From assembly GCA_000727475.1 (NCBI GenBank), contig KL647290.1:662765-726764 (forward strand): DNA of 64,000 bases, read 5' to 3'. Positions 1 to 10,740 of the stretch are shown piece after piece. Every line of letters starts with the position of its first letter. Position 1 is the stretch's first letter. The stretch comes from Sarcocystis neurona (Eukaryota; Apicomplexa; Conoidasida; Eucoccidiorida; Sarcocystidae). A program made the translations under genes and the position numbers. The notes under the pieces are model-generated. The model made no database searches. It saw nothing but the letters and a program-made list of their open reading frames with translations, and was not told the DNA's origin.

Positions 1-20
1 GGAACGAAAAAAAGGACTAC

Positions 21-465
21 CTGCTGCTGCTGCTTCTGCTGCTGCTGCTGCTCTGCTGCTGCTGCTGCTTCTGCTGTTGCTGCTGCTTCTGCTGTTGCTG
101 CTTCTGCTGCTGCCGCTTCTGCTGCTGCCGCTTCTGCTGCTGCTGCTTCTGGTGCAGACGCGAGCGCCAGCCCGCGCCGCTGCTGTCTGTTCCCGCGCCT
201 TCTGCTGCCCCTCCTCTCTGCTGCTGCTGTGATCGCTCCTGCTGCTCCTACCCGCTGCTGCTGTTGCTGTCTCTATGCGACTGCTGCGGTTGCTCGAGGC
301 TCTGCTGCTGCGGTGGTGCTCCTACCCGCTGCAGCTGCTTCTCCTCTCTGCTTCACTCCCTGCGGATATTTCTGTCTACTGCTGTCCCGTTCGTCGGCGC
401 TGCCGCTTTCTTTTCCTGCTGCTGCTGCTACTGCTGCAGGAGTGTGGGAGACCCAAAAGGGACCG
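21..465. repeat. CTG trinucleotide array, interrupted
   Basis: Nearly uninterrupted CTG/TTC-CTG triplets to about 160, then broken by unique sequence to about 465. On + the open frames give poly-Leu, poly-Cys or poly-Ala and on the other strand poly-Gln/Ala, all typical by-products of the triplet. No splice site or non-repetitive coding stretch supports a gene here. Confidence 0.85.
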
Positions 466-555
466 GCACAGCAGCAACAGCATGTCCGACTCTCGAGATC
501 GAAGAAGCGCACGGCCTTGGCCTCTCCGAAGTCCGAGATATTGTACGCCCCTCCA

Positions 556-720
556 CATATATATATATATGTTTTATGTACACACATATATATATCTATA
601 TATATGTACAGACACGTATACATACCTACATGCGTGCGTACATATATACATACATGTATACATACACATATTATACTTACGTAGATAAGTACATACAAAT
701 GGGAACACACACATGCATTT
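556..720. repeat. TA / TACA / TG microsatellite
   Basis: Alternating purine-pyrimidine DNA made of TATATA, TACATA and ACACAC blocks, followed by a T-rich run at 719-736. It carries no coding signal. Confidence 0.8.
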
Positions 721-779
721 TTTCTTTTTTTTTTTCTTCGTGAATATCTGTTGGTCATCTCTTGTAGGGCGGTGCTTTT

Positions 780-1570
780 CTAAATGCATCCACACGTTTT
801 TTCTTCCTCTTTTCTTCGTCGTCTTCGTGTCTCTCTGTCTCGCTGTCTCCGTATAAGTATATATCCAGTTGTGTATAACGCATGCTCGTCTTCATCTTCG
901 TCTCGTCTCTCCCTTTTTTGACTCAAGAAAAGCAGCCTTTCCTGGTCTTCTCCCTTTTCTCTCTTTACTGTTGTTTTTTCTTTTCTTCTTCTTCATGCAG
1001 CTCCTGTGTGTGTCTGTGCGTGTGCGTAGAGCAGTGTGTCCTCCGTGCGTCTCCTCCTCCCGATGGGGGGGCCCGTCTCCACCCTTTTTCATCATTTCTT
1101 CCCCCGTCTCTGTCTCGCTAACGTCTCCCTTTTTGTCTCTCTCTGTCCGTCTCTTTCTGCGTCTCTCTTTTTCTCCGGTTGCATGCGGTCCTCCGTCTCT
1201 GTCCTTTTCCTCTCTGCCTTCTTCTCCACTTGCATCAGCTGCATTTCTTCCTTTCCGTCTCCGTCTCCTTTTTCTTCTCGTTGCTCCTCTTCGTCTCCCT
1301 GCCCTCCTCGTCTCCCCCTGTTCTTCCCCTTTTTCTCCGTCACTTCCACCTTTCCTGTCTCTGTCTCCGTCTCCCGCGCGCTCTTTTCTCGCTGCTCTCT
1401 CGCCAAACGCATTTCTACTCCCTGCCGAGGCTGCAAACGCGTGGACAAAGAACTTCTGCAACCCCACCACAGAGAGAAGAAAAAGAGGGGAAAACAAAAT
1501 AAGAGAAAGTCAAGGAATTGGACACTCTCCCCCCCCCCCTCAGTCTTCTCTTTTCTTCTCTTTCGGCTGC
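780..1570. other. Pyrimidine-rich tract without a supported gene
   Basis: The + strand is almost all C and T (TCTCTGTCTCCGTCTC-like) for about 700 bases, ending with a run of C at about 1530. Open frames over it are Ser/Leu/Phe-rich on + and Arg/Glu/Lys-rich on -, as any such tract gives. I see no gene. Confidence 0.6.
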
Positions 1571-1689
1571 CTTCCTCTCTCTAGACACACGTGTGTGTAT
1601 ACGCATGAACAAATATTTGTATGTCTGTAACTTCGTGGACAGGCAAAGAAATAGAGAAAGAGCCCAGGAAGAAGACGAAGGACGAGCAG

Positions 1690-2745
1690 ACGGCCGCGTA
1701 GATATATATATATATATGTTTATCAGTCGTAATAGACATGTAGCCCTTCCCCTTACATAGGTGCCTACTTTATAGCCCGTTGCTGCCTGTTCCTACACAC
1801 ATACGTGTGTATATAAATTTGCACACGTGCGTAGATATGTACATATATATATGTGCACATGAATATCGATAATATATGGATTCTTGTTTGCATGCGTGGA
1901 TCACATATATGCTGCATGAATCGACAATCTTATATCTCTTTCTGTGAAAGTATCGATCATATATATATAAATAGATATATAGATAGATACATAGACAGAT
2001 AGATAGATATAGACAGGTAGATACAGATGGGTATAAGTAGAAAGATATAGATAGATAGATATAAATAGATACAGACAGATATGGGTAGATAGATATATAT
2101 GTATATAGATATGAATATACATATATATTGCATGAATCGATAATATCATATGTATCTACTTTGGTGAACGCATCGGTCATATATATATATATAGAGAGAG
2201 AGAGAGAGGGAGCGAGAGATAGATAGATAGATATAGATGGATATAGATAGATATAGATAGATACATTTAGGTAGCTAGATATATATATATGTATATATAT
2301 AGATGTAGACACATAGGTATACGCAGACAGAGAGATAGACAGATATAGGCAGACAAAGAAATAGAGATACATATATATATATAGGTAGATATAGATAGAG
2401 ACAGAGACAGAGATAGGTAGACACGCACAGATAGATATATGTAGTAGATAGATATAAATAGATAGATACATATATATATATATATATGTATAGATGTGGA
2501 TAGATAGATATAGGTGGATACGAAATCAGGTATAGATAGATATAGAGATAGATACATACATGCGTAGACAGACAGATAGATATAAATAGATAGATACAGA
2601 AAGACATATGTAGATAGAGAGATACAAATGTATATATATATATATATGTAGGTGTAGATAGACAGGTATAGGTAGATAAATGTAGAACGGTAGATACATA
2701 TATATATATATATATGTGTAGCTATACATGGACTGATGGATAGAT
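1690..2745. repeat. GATA / TA microsatellite block
   Basis: About 1 kb of imperfect GATA (ATAGATAG) and TA runs with embedded GAGAGA. A short motif pair, a pathway-like string containing CATGAATCGA(C/T)AAT, recurs at about 1916 and 2132, so part of the block is a degenerate longer-period repeat. No coding potential. Confidence 0.85.
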
Positions 2746-2754
2746 ATTTTGGAG

Positions 2755-3545
2755 AAAGGGGAAGATGAAGAAATGGGGAGACGACAACTTTCTTTGTCGC
2801 AACGACTCAAGAAACGTGTCCCCTGCTACGTTAATCAACTTAGAAGAACATGAGCCTTCGCCAGTAGGGTGTTATTTCTTCTTCCTCAGATACACTTGCA
2901 TGCGCAGAAAGAGAGCAAAGAGCCTCCAGACAGAGAGAGAAGGCAGGACGCACAACACGTCTACCAGAGAAGAAAGGGGAACGCAAGCCGCCCAGATGTT
3001 GTCAGCATATATATGTACACACACACACATACATACATATACATATATATATATATATATAGCGGTCAGCAGGTAGCTTCAAGGAGAAGCAGACAGAAGA
3101 CGAGAGAAAGACGGGGAGAAGAAGAGGATGGGACAGAAGAAGAGAGTGGAAAGGGATGGAAGGAAGAGACGGACAGAGAGGTGGAGAGGAAAAGAGAGAA
3201 GGCCAGAGAGTTAGTTGATATGTAGACGAATATGTAAGTATACACATATATGTATATCGACCACCACCACCACCAGGAGGGTGCAGTTGTGTCTCTTGGA
3301 AGGGAAGCAGCACACAGAGAATGGGAAGAAGAGAAGGAAAGGGAAGGAGAAGAAACGAGGAAAAACAGAAAAGAAATAGGGGCTCCACATATACAAAGAC
3401 GGGCCTGTAGATAAATATATATACATATATGTGTATATGACGGTATTGCCCGTATCAGGAAAAAGGTGGTGCATGCATGTGTATGCAATATATATATATA
3501 TAGAGAGAGAGAGAGATGTTTGTGCGAGCGAGGAAGAAAATTTGT
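2755..3545. other. Purine-rich low-complexity stretch with TA/CA islands
   Basis: The + strand is AG-rich (GAAGAGA/GAGACGG) at 2880-3220 and 3290-3390, split by CA/TA microsatellites at 3010-3062, 3225-3260 and 3410-3440 and a short CCA array at 3260-3275. No gene is supported. Confidence 0.55.
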
Positions 3546-3546
3546 G

Positions 3547-3852
3547 TCATTTTGTCTTGAGTGGTGTTCGTAGGTTTTTCACTTCTTCGAAGACGGCAGC
3601 GCCCTCGACGTTCTTCCGGAACCCGACTTCAACATCGCCGTGCAGGAGTTTGTTATCAAAATGGTATTTCTTCTTCTTCATCGTCCCCTTTCTTTTTATT
3701 TGTCCTCCTTCGTCTTCTTTCTGGTCTCTCATCTTCTTCTGCATGTTGTCCTCTTCGTGTCCCCCTCTCCTTCCTGTTCGTTTTGCCCCTTCTTCTTCTT
3801 CCTCGTCGTGGAAGTGTGGAGGGCAAGGTTGCATGCGCTGGACGCCCAGGGC
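3547..3852 (-). CDS. Possible C-terminal exon of an uncharacterised acidic/basic protein
   Basis: On the minus strand an open frame ends at 3547 and its last 40 or so codons (about 3547-3665) are not repeat-like: they read with mixed composition and include HGDVEVGFRKNVEGAAVFEE. Upstream of that the frame is Glu/Lys/Arg-rich, partly because the DNA is a pyrimidine tract on +. I do not recognise the protein. The 5' limit is arbitrary, since no convincing acceptor decides it. It may be the last exon of a gene whose other exons lie in the repeats around 4 kb, or a chance open frame. Confidence 0.3.
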   Translation of the reverse strand, partial: ALGVQRMQPCPPHFHDEEEEEGAKRTGRRGGHEEDNMQKKMRDQKEDEGGQIKRKGTMKKKKYHFDNKLLHGDVEVGFRKNVEGAAVFEEVKNLRTPLKTK

Positions 3853-4042
3853 ATGCGGTCGAGTCGAAAAGGACGTGCAACTAGATAGAAGAAGGGAAGA
3901 GAAGAAGAGAAGGGAAAACAGAAAACATGGGGAGAAGAAGAGGGGATGAAAAGGTGCTGCTGCCCGTGCTGCACTTCCTGCTGCTGAGTGAGGAAGGTGG
4001 CAGTAGCTGCTCACACGCGGCGTTGCTGCCCTCTGCCGCAAG

Positions 4043-4396
4043 ATGAGTCTACAAAAGGAAGAAAGGAGAGACACAGATGCTGCAGAGAAAACGCCCATCG
4101 CGACGTTTCCGCTCCCCTGCGATGATTTCCAACAAACCGCCGCGCAAGTCGACACCCCCACAGCAGCAGCAGGAGCAGCAGCAGGGGACAGCAGCACGGA
4201 CCGCAGGAGCACCATCAGCGGGGGCAGCAGGACCAGGGGAAGGGACAGCAGCAGCAGCAGGAACAACCGTGGCAGTGTGAGCAGGAGCAGGACAGCAGCA
4301 GCACCATCAGCAGGAGCAGCAGGAGCAGTAGGAGGATTACTAGCACCAGGAGGAACAGCAACAGGGGCAGCAGCAGCAGTTCCAGATTTGACCTGA
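4043..4396 (+). CDS. Weak ORF over a CAG array (Ala/Gly/Ser-rich)
   Basis: An ATG at 4043 opens 117 codons. The first 35 are ordinary sequence (KEERRDTDAAEKTPIATFP is readable), the rest is Ala/Gly/Ser/Arg-rich because it crosses a CAG-rich stretch (4158-4480). Coccidian genes do carry such homopolymer tracts, so it may be an exon, but there is no domain and no splice support. Confidence 0.25.
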   Translation: MSLQKEERRDTDAAEKTPIATFPLPCDDFQQTAAQVDTPTAAAGAAAGDSSTDRRSTISGGSRTRGRDSSSSRNNRGSVSRSRTAAAPSAGAAGAVGGLLAPGGTATGAAAAVPDLT

Positions 4397-4480
4397 TTCT
4401 ACTACGTAGCCACATGAGTATCGAGCAGCTGACAGGAGAAGAAGCAGCACAGATTTCTGGCTGCTGCTGATGCTGATCTC
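4158..4480. repeat. CAG trinucleotide array, interrupted
   Basis: CAGCAGCAG blocks broken by GGA and GACC units on the + strand. Confidence 0.75.
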
Positions 4481-4499
4481 GGCCACGGGCGTCTCAGGT

Positions 4500-5240
4500 G
4501 GATGAATACATATATATATATATATATACAGACGTATATATATATATATATACATATACACTCCTTTAAGATAGAGAGACGCACTTAGGAAGAAGTCGAG
4601 AAAGGGGAAAAAGTGGTATTTTTCAAAGGAGGACCCACTCAGAGAAAGACGACAAAGAGAGTTCATATATATATATGTCTATTTGTATATGTGTGTATAT
4701 ACGTGGTCATAAAAGGCTTATGGTGAAAGTTTATATACATATATGTATTTATCAAAGAAAGACCCACTAAGAGAAAGCTAACAAAAAGAGCTCTCTATAT
4801 ACATATGTGTGTGTATATATGTTCTCTTCAGAGAAAGACACAGACAGAGGAAGCTAATAAAGAAAGAAATTCATATATATATATATATATATGTTTCAGA
4901 AGAAGACGCTGAGGAAGCTAAGAAAGAAGGAAATTTTCTATGTGTGTATGTATGTGTATATATTTTGTAGAAGAAGGGGTAGTGTGAGAGGAGGCTAGCA
5001 ATACGAGAATGTGAATATATATATACATCTTCCTCAAGAGACAGGCAAACACAAGAAGAGTTGTTCCAGCAAGAGAATGTCTCTCTATATATATATGCAC
5101 GGGTAAAGCAAATAAAGAGGAAAGTCCACACATATATACATATGTACACATCGTCCTCAGCCGGACCTTTATCATAAAAGAGGTATCACCAAAAGGACTA
5201 CACATATATACACATCTCTCCTGGAACATACTCAGCATGG
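4500..5240. repeat. Degenerate repeat: TA runs alternating with purine spacers
   Basis: Seven or eight irregular units of about 70-110 bases, each with a TA run (TATATATATG) followed by an AG-rich spacer containing variants of ACCCACTNAGAGAAAG (for example about 4631, 4759, 4829) and GAAGCTAA (4851, 4914). No coding potential. Confidence 0.6.
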
Positions 5241-5745
5241 GCACACGTATATATGTGTGTATATTGAGAGATATAGATATACGTATAGGTAGATATATAG
5301 ATAGATACAGATATTCCTATTCATATATATATTTGTATGTAGATACATAGATTGATGGAGACATTCGTGTTTGTCAATATGTATGTATATGTGTAGATAT
5401 ATAGAGAGAAATAGATATAGATATACATATATGTAGATATTTAGACATGTATGGATATTATATATATACGTGTATAGATAGATATATAGATTTATATAAA
5501 TATACGTATATATACGCATATATGTATGTATATAGATAGACAGGTAGAGATATACGTATATCTGATCTATGTTCGTATATATATATGTGGCAATGTATGA
5601 ATGTTTGTATATGTGTGGGCATATGTGTATATGCGTCCAGGTGAGTAATATATATGTTTCAGACAGCGGCAGACGAGAAATATAAATAGATGCCAGAGAC
5701 GTGCACATATAGAGATTGAAGTATATACAAGTGAATCCTCTTCTT
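5240..5745. repeat. TA / GATA / GTATA microsatellite block
   Basis: Imperfect runs of TATATA, AGATAG and GTATATG. The long minus-strand open frame across it is Ile/Tyr/Ser-rich and is a by-product of the repeat. Confidence 0.75.
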
Positions 5746-5907
5746 CGGCATTCCTTGGAACTAAATTTGTAGAAAAGACAGAAGCGCAGGAGGAGAATTT
5801 GATTCGAAAGTCCGCACTTTTCGCAGGGAAGTTCGTCTCCGCAGCGAACACTGCGAAAGGAGGGGGAACGCGGAGAAGAACGGCGAAGTTGTCTCAGCGA
5901 AGAGGAA

Positions 5908-5965
5908 GGAGACAGGGAGACGGGGAGACAGGGAGACGGGGAGACGGAGACAGGGAGACGGAGAG
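5908..5965. repeat. GGGAGACG minisatellite
   Basis: About seven copies of an 8-base unit GGGAGAC(A/G). Confidence 0.7.
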
Positions 5966-5969
5966 GAGA

Positions 5970-6200
5970 AGGGCCTGTCTGTGCTGCGTAGATGGAGAAT
6001 GCCATAGAGGAGGAAAACGTGTGCGAAAGGGGAACAGAAGTACGTGTGTCTCTCCTGCTGCGTAGATACAAATTGCTGGAGAAAAGAGAGAGAGAAGTGT
6101 CTGCGAAAGGAGATGTGTCTCTCCTGCTGGGCAGATGAATACTGCCGCACAGAAGAGAGAATGGCTGCGAGAAAAAGACGCGTTTCCTGTTGCGAGGACG
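5970..6200. repeat. Tandem repeat of about 70 bases
   Basis: Three copies anchored on TG(T)CT..CTGC-G-(T/C)AGAT at about 5976, 6047 and 6116 (spacings 71 and 69), with a weaker fourth at about 6180. Read on +, the copies give Cys-rich motifs of the form C-L-x-C-x-x-D-x-x-C (CLCCVDGEC, CLSCCVDTNC, CLSCWADEYC). The first copy is out of frame with the next, so I annotate DNA repeat and not protein. Confidence 0.6.
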
Positions 6201-6284
6201 TCACCTGTTCGTCCCCGGTGGTCGCTGGGCTCGCGGCTGGGGCGAATATCTCTTCGTTTTCTCTTCGTGTCCTCATGCGCCTTT

Positions 6285-6735
6285 TCTCTGCTGCTGCTGC
6301 TGAGACTTTCTTGCGGCTGTGTCCCTTCTTGTTGTCTTCCCTGCGCATGCGTCGCTGTCTTTGTCTTCCCCGGCTGCCGCTCTTCCTCTTCTCTTCTCCT
6401 TCGGTCTTTCTGCTCCGTTCTGCTCCTGCTGACTCTTGATGCCTGCGACGTTCTCTGCTCTTCTCCACGCGTCTCATTTCTTCTCCTGCTATCCTGCTGT
6501 TTCCCCCTCCTGCTCTGCTGCTTTTTTTGGCGCCCGCGTCTGCGCCTCCTCCTCTTCCTGCGGTGCCGCCTCCCGCTGTATGCGTCCTGCTGCTACTGCT
6601 GCGCGCCAGCTCTTTTGTTCTTGCTGCTGCTGGGTGTCTCTCCGCCCTGTCGCTGCAGTGTTAGCCCGTGCCTCTGCGGTGGTCTTCTTCCCGCCGCGGC
6701 CGCTGCTGCTGCTGTTGCTGCTGCTGTTTCGCGTG
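6285..6735. repeat. CTG-rich, pyrimidine-rich stretch
   Basis: Scattered CTGCTG and TCTTCTC blocks leading into the polypyrimidine tract of the acceptor at 6738. Confidence 0.6.
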
Positions 6736-6738
6736 CAG

Positions 6739-7869
6739 GACTCCACAGCGATCGCCGCGTTTGTCTCGCGCAGCAGTGAAGCGGCGAAGCGGGTCGCGAA
6801 GCAGAAGTTGAAAATTCTGTTTCCCCCGCAGCAGCAGCGGGAAATTCAACCAGCAGACGTCCGCGCTGCTGTTGTCGTAAGTGTCTGCCCCCTCCCTCCC
6901 TTCCCTCTCACTACTGCAGCAGCAACAACAACAACAGCAGCAGCAACAGCAGCAACCGCAGCAGCAGCAGCAAACAAAAGTGGATAGAACACCTGCACCT
7001 GCAGCTGCTGCTGCCCATGCTAGCTGCATGCGACAGCCGTGTCTCCTCAGTCTTTAATTCTTCTTCAGAGGCGAGCCACCGCGGCGCTGCTCCTCCCCCT
7101 GCGACTGCTGCTGTTGGGGCATCATCTCATCACTGCTGCTGACATGGCTGCTGCTGCAGCTGATACTGCTGCTGCTGCTCCCCGTCCTCCTTCTCATCCG
7201 TACGGCCTCTGCTGCTCTCACGCACTTCTCCGTTACTGCTCTCTGTGCTCCCGCCGCGGTTTTCCTGTGGTGCTTCGATCCTTGTAGTAAAGCCTTTGCG
7301 GCTGGCGCTGCTGCTTCTGCTGCTGCTGCTTCTGCTGCTCGTGCTGCTCCTGCTGTTGGTAGTGCCATCAGGTTGCTGCTGGATCTGCTGCGGCAGTTGC
7401 TGCAGCTGCTGCTGTCGCTTCTGTTTTCCCATTCTTCGAGCTGCAGGAAACAACGCGGGAAGTACGAGAGGAACGACTGGCGGAGGGGGCGATGGAGATC
7501 GAAGGGGAGCAGCTGCAGCAGCCGCAACAGCAGCCGCAACAGCAGCAGCAGGATATATTTGGTCCTGCATCTGCTGCAGCAGCGACGGGCAGTGGGGCTC
7601 GCAGCATGAGTCGAAGTGCTGAGGCAAATTCAAGCAGCAACGTCGCTCGGAAGAAGCAACGGCAGCAGCAGGGAGGAAATGAAGAAGCAGAGCAAGAGGA
7701 GGACGTAAGCCAGAGTAGGAGGAGGAGCAGCAGCAGCAAGAAAAAGAAGAAGGAGCTCAACAGACCGCTGCAGCAGCAGAGTAAAATTGACGAGATGGTG
7801 ACGCGTTACGCTAAAGCCAGCAGCAGCAGCAGGGGCACTGTGTCTTCTGACAGACAAAGGAAGAGATAA
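6739..7869 (+). CDS. Histone-fold protein with poly-Gln and Lys-rich tail, two 3' exons
   Basis: Two exons join in phase 0: 6739-6876 (acceptor after a CTG/TTTC tract, donor GTAAGT) and 7447-7869 (acceptor after a strong polypyrimidine tract, stop at 7867). The first encodes a long amphipathic helix (from AIAAFVSRSSEAAKRVAKQ), a loop, and REIQPADVRAAVV. This has the shape of helix 2, strand and helix 3 of a CBF/NF-Y/archaeal-type histone fold (compare NF-YB or POLE3, where the loop is RKTxxxxDVxxAx). The second exon continues helix 3 (ETTREVREERLAE), then has poly-Gln, Ser and Lys runs, a layout like the charged tails of POLE3/Dpb4. Helix 1 must lie in an exon upstream that I could not find. 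What is seen is the splice frame and composition; the family assignment is inference. Confidence 0.45.
6915..7400. repeat. CAG then CTG arrays inside the intron
   Basis: CAG/CAA blocks at 6915-6972, then CTG blocks at 7000-7030, 7080-7230 and 7300-7400. They lie in the intron between the two histone-fold exons. Confidence 0.75.
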
Positions 7870-8840
7870 AGAGAGACGAAATATGAAGATAGATAAAAGA
7901 AAGAGAGAGACAGATAGACACAGACAAAAGTAGACATACATACATATATATATATATATATATGTATGTAGAGAGAGAGACGGAGAGAAAAATAAACACA
8001 GAAGTGGATAGAAAGTAAGACGCCTATACAGAGAGAGGCAGAGAGACAGACGGAGAGAAGAAAATCCGAAGTGAAGAAGATATAACGAGAAGACAATAAT
8101 TAGGGAGAAAAAGAAAAGAGAGAGATAGGTGGAGAGGGATAAACGGAGACAAATATATACAGGGAGAGAGACAGAGAGAGGAAGACGGAGACGGAGACAG
8201 AGACACGGAGAGAGGGAGACAGCGAGAAAGAGAGAAGTGAATTTATAAAGAAACGAAGAAGAGAGACACAGATAAGATAAAAGTAGACAAAGATAGATGG
8301 AGAATGACACACGCGGATAGACAAAGATATAGAGAAAGAGAAAGAGAGAAGGAAATACAGAGGAAAACAGGAAAGAGAGGAAGAGAGGGGACAGAGACAA
8401 GGACTGGCAAATATGTATATGTATGTATATGCGTATATATATATATAAAGAGAGGGAGAAGTGAACAGTGGTGATTCGGGTAGAGAGATAGATTAAGATG
8501 TAGTATAGAGAAAGGCAGAGAAAGACAGATATAGAGAGAGACACAGAGAGAGAAACGAAAACCGAGCAGCAGATAGAAAGAGATCGAATGAGACAGCGGT
8601 AGAGAGAAGGAGAGAAACGTAAACAGCGAAGTGGGTTGAGTCGCAAAGAAAGACGGAAATGGAGAGAAACAGCTGGAGGAACAGACGGAGGAAGAAAAAG
8701 AGATGGCGAGGTAGACGAAGAGGGAAATGTGTGGAGAGATGAGGGAGGGACACGTAGAGAGAGAGAGACAGACCCGGGCAGAGAGCTCGAGCGAGATAAC
8801 AAGAGAGAGAAACAGACACACATGCACTTATAGGGGAGAA
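7870..8840. repeat. Purine-only low-complexity tract
   Basis: About 950 bases of + strand almost wholly A and G with occasional CA and TA (GAGAGAC, GACGGAGAC), plus TA islands at 7930-7965 and 8410-8445. The minus-strand open frames are Ser/Leu-rich by-products. No gene is seen. Confidence 0.75.
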
Positions 8841-8871
8841 ATAGAGTCTTCAAAACAGCAAAAATAAGACC

Positions 8872-9400
8872 CCATATATATGTTTACATATACATACATA
8901 TAGAACATATATATGTGTGTGTACGTATGTGGAGAGAGATAGACATGTATGTATTTATATATATGTGTGTGCATATGTGGAGAGAGATAGGCGTTTGTGT
9001 ATTTATTTATATATGCATATGTCTATATGTGTCCATATGTGAAGAGAGACAGTATGTGTCTAGTTGTTCAGAACATATATATATATATATATGAAGAGAG
9101 AAGAGAGATGGGCGAGTATGGGTAATAGTAGTTGTGCTGAAAAATATATATTTATGTGTGAAGAGAGGCGGAGACATATATGCGTCTCTGTGTGTGAGTC
9201 GTGAAGAGAGGTAGACGTACATGTGTAGTGGTAGTTATCCTGAAAGACATATATGCGTGTGTGTAGGTACATATGAGAAGAGAAATAAACACGTATGTAT
9301 ATGTGTGTATATGTATACGTGTGTGGTTGTGGAATAGTAGTTTCCTGCTGGAAGGGATTTCCATGTGTAAATCGGTGAAGAGAGGTAGACAGTCGTGGGT
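8872..9400. repeat. TA/TG microsatellite alternating with GAGAGA units
   Basis: Repeating segments of 55-75 bases, each with ATATATATGTGTG followed by a purine core such as GAGAGAGATAG (8933, 8979, 9045, 9107). Degenerate tandem repeat with no coding content. Confidence 0.7.
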
Positions 9401-9465
9401 GCGGGTGTGTGTTGTAGAAGTTGTCTGCGGAGAGAAATCGTCGTTTTCACGTTTGACGGAGATTT

Positions 9466-9669
9466 ATGTTGGCTGCGGGTGGTTTGCCTGCTGCGCGGCT
9501 CGGGGTGGAGCAGAGAGAGGAATTCAGAGACATTTCCAGGAAGTTGCGCACTGCTTCCGCGTGCTGCACGCATCTACACGTATTCGTTGAAAGCGAGCAG
9601 CAGAAAAGGACGTCCAGAAGGCCAAACCTCCTTGCGCGTTGTATCTCCTCTCTACAAGCGAATGCGTGA
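9466..9669 (+). CDS. Small unrecognised ORF in the repeat-rich arm
   Basis: An ATG at 9466 opens 67 codons of normal composition, free of homopolymers, in an otherwise repetitive region. It reads as helical and charged (VEQREEFRDISRKLRTASA is visible). I do not recognise it. It could be a lone exon or chance. The bases after it (9670-9950) are AG-rich then CT-rich without a gene. Confidence 0.25.
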   Translation: MLAAGGLPAARLGVEQREEFRDISRKLRTASACCTHLHVFVESEQQKRTSRRPNLLARCISSLQANA

Positions 9670-9954
9670 AGAGGACGAGGGGGGGACTCGTATTTGTAGT
9701 ACAGAAAGAAAAAAAAGAGAGAAGAGAGAAGGGAAGAAGAGAAGGGCGAGGAAGAGATAGCGGAGTTCTTCTCTGCTTTAGCCTTCCCTTCCTCGTAAGG
9801 ACGTCTGCGGATGCCTGCGTGGACGAGTCTATATCTGTGCGAGTATATTTGTGTGTTTCTTTCACCCCCGCGCTCCTCGTCAATATATTTGAGTCTAGAC
9901 ACGCGGAGAAGGAAATCAAACACGAACGGTGAACTTCCCTACATTTCCTTTCTT

Positions 9955-10330
9955 CCTACATATATGTGCGTATACACATCTATGTGGTCAGTGCTCTCTC
10001 TCTACATATATATGTATGTGCGTGTATGCGTGTACACGCAGAGAAAGGAGAAGTCGCATAAGTCACTTCATAAATAATAGCTGTATTCATATTCTATATA
10101 TAAGTGTGAGCGTGCCTCTGTAGTAGACAAAGAAAGGAAGAGTAGTATTTCTCTACATCCTTTCTCTTTCTCTCTTCTCTATAGGTATATGTCCCTGTTC
10201 TATGTGTGTCCACATACATCGATGTAACCGTGTAGACACAAAGAGGAAGGGTGATTTCTTTTCTCCACATCACATCTATACATACGTGTATATATATGTA
10301 TATAATTGTGTTGGCATATAGACTAAATTT

Positions 10331-10363
<33 letters not shown>

Positions 10364-10740
10364 TTTATCCACCTTGTATATGTGTATAGATGTATGTGTA
10401 TATGTATGCATACATATATATATGTATGTGTATATATATGTATGTGAGTCTGTATGCGTATAGGTTAACTTTCCTGTCTCTCTCTATATCATTTCATCTT
10501 TCTCCACCTCCTACATATATATGTATATATGTATATGTCAGGGTGTATGCGTGTAGGTTAACTGTCCTCTCTTTCTCTGTATATATAATTTTTTTAATTC
10601 TCCACCCTCTATAAATGTATGTGTATGTAAGTCTGTCTGCGTATAGGTATACTTTCCTCTTCTTCGTCTCTATGTTCACTTCACATTCCACACGTATATG
10701 TATATGTGTGGGTCTGCATGAATATGGGTTCGCTTTCTCT
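9955..10740. repeat. Degenerate tandem repeat, unit about 80-105 bases
   Basis: Successive units each hold GTNTNGGTTAACTNTCCTNTC (best at about 10457, 10552 and 10640, weaker at 10315 and 10722), a TCTCTCTC/CACCTC tract, and a TATATGTATATG run. Confidence 0.65.

Noticed and set aside
229..758. Overlapping open frames of 140-160 codons on both strands
   Set aside because: All are translations of CTG and TA repeats (Leu/Cys/Ala or Tyr/Ile/Thr runs) with no conserved or non-repetitive part.
1770..2810. Long minus-strand frames rich in Tyr, Ile and Ser
   Set aside because: By-products of GATA/TA microsatellites, open because the repeat lacks stops on that strand.
7630..8853. A 407-codon minus-strand frame
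   Set aside because: Ser/Leu/Phe-rich translation of a purine-only tract; no domain and the composition follows the DNA repeat.
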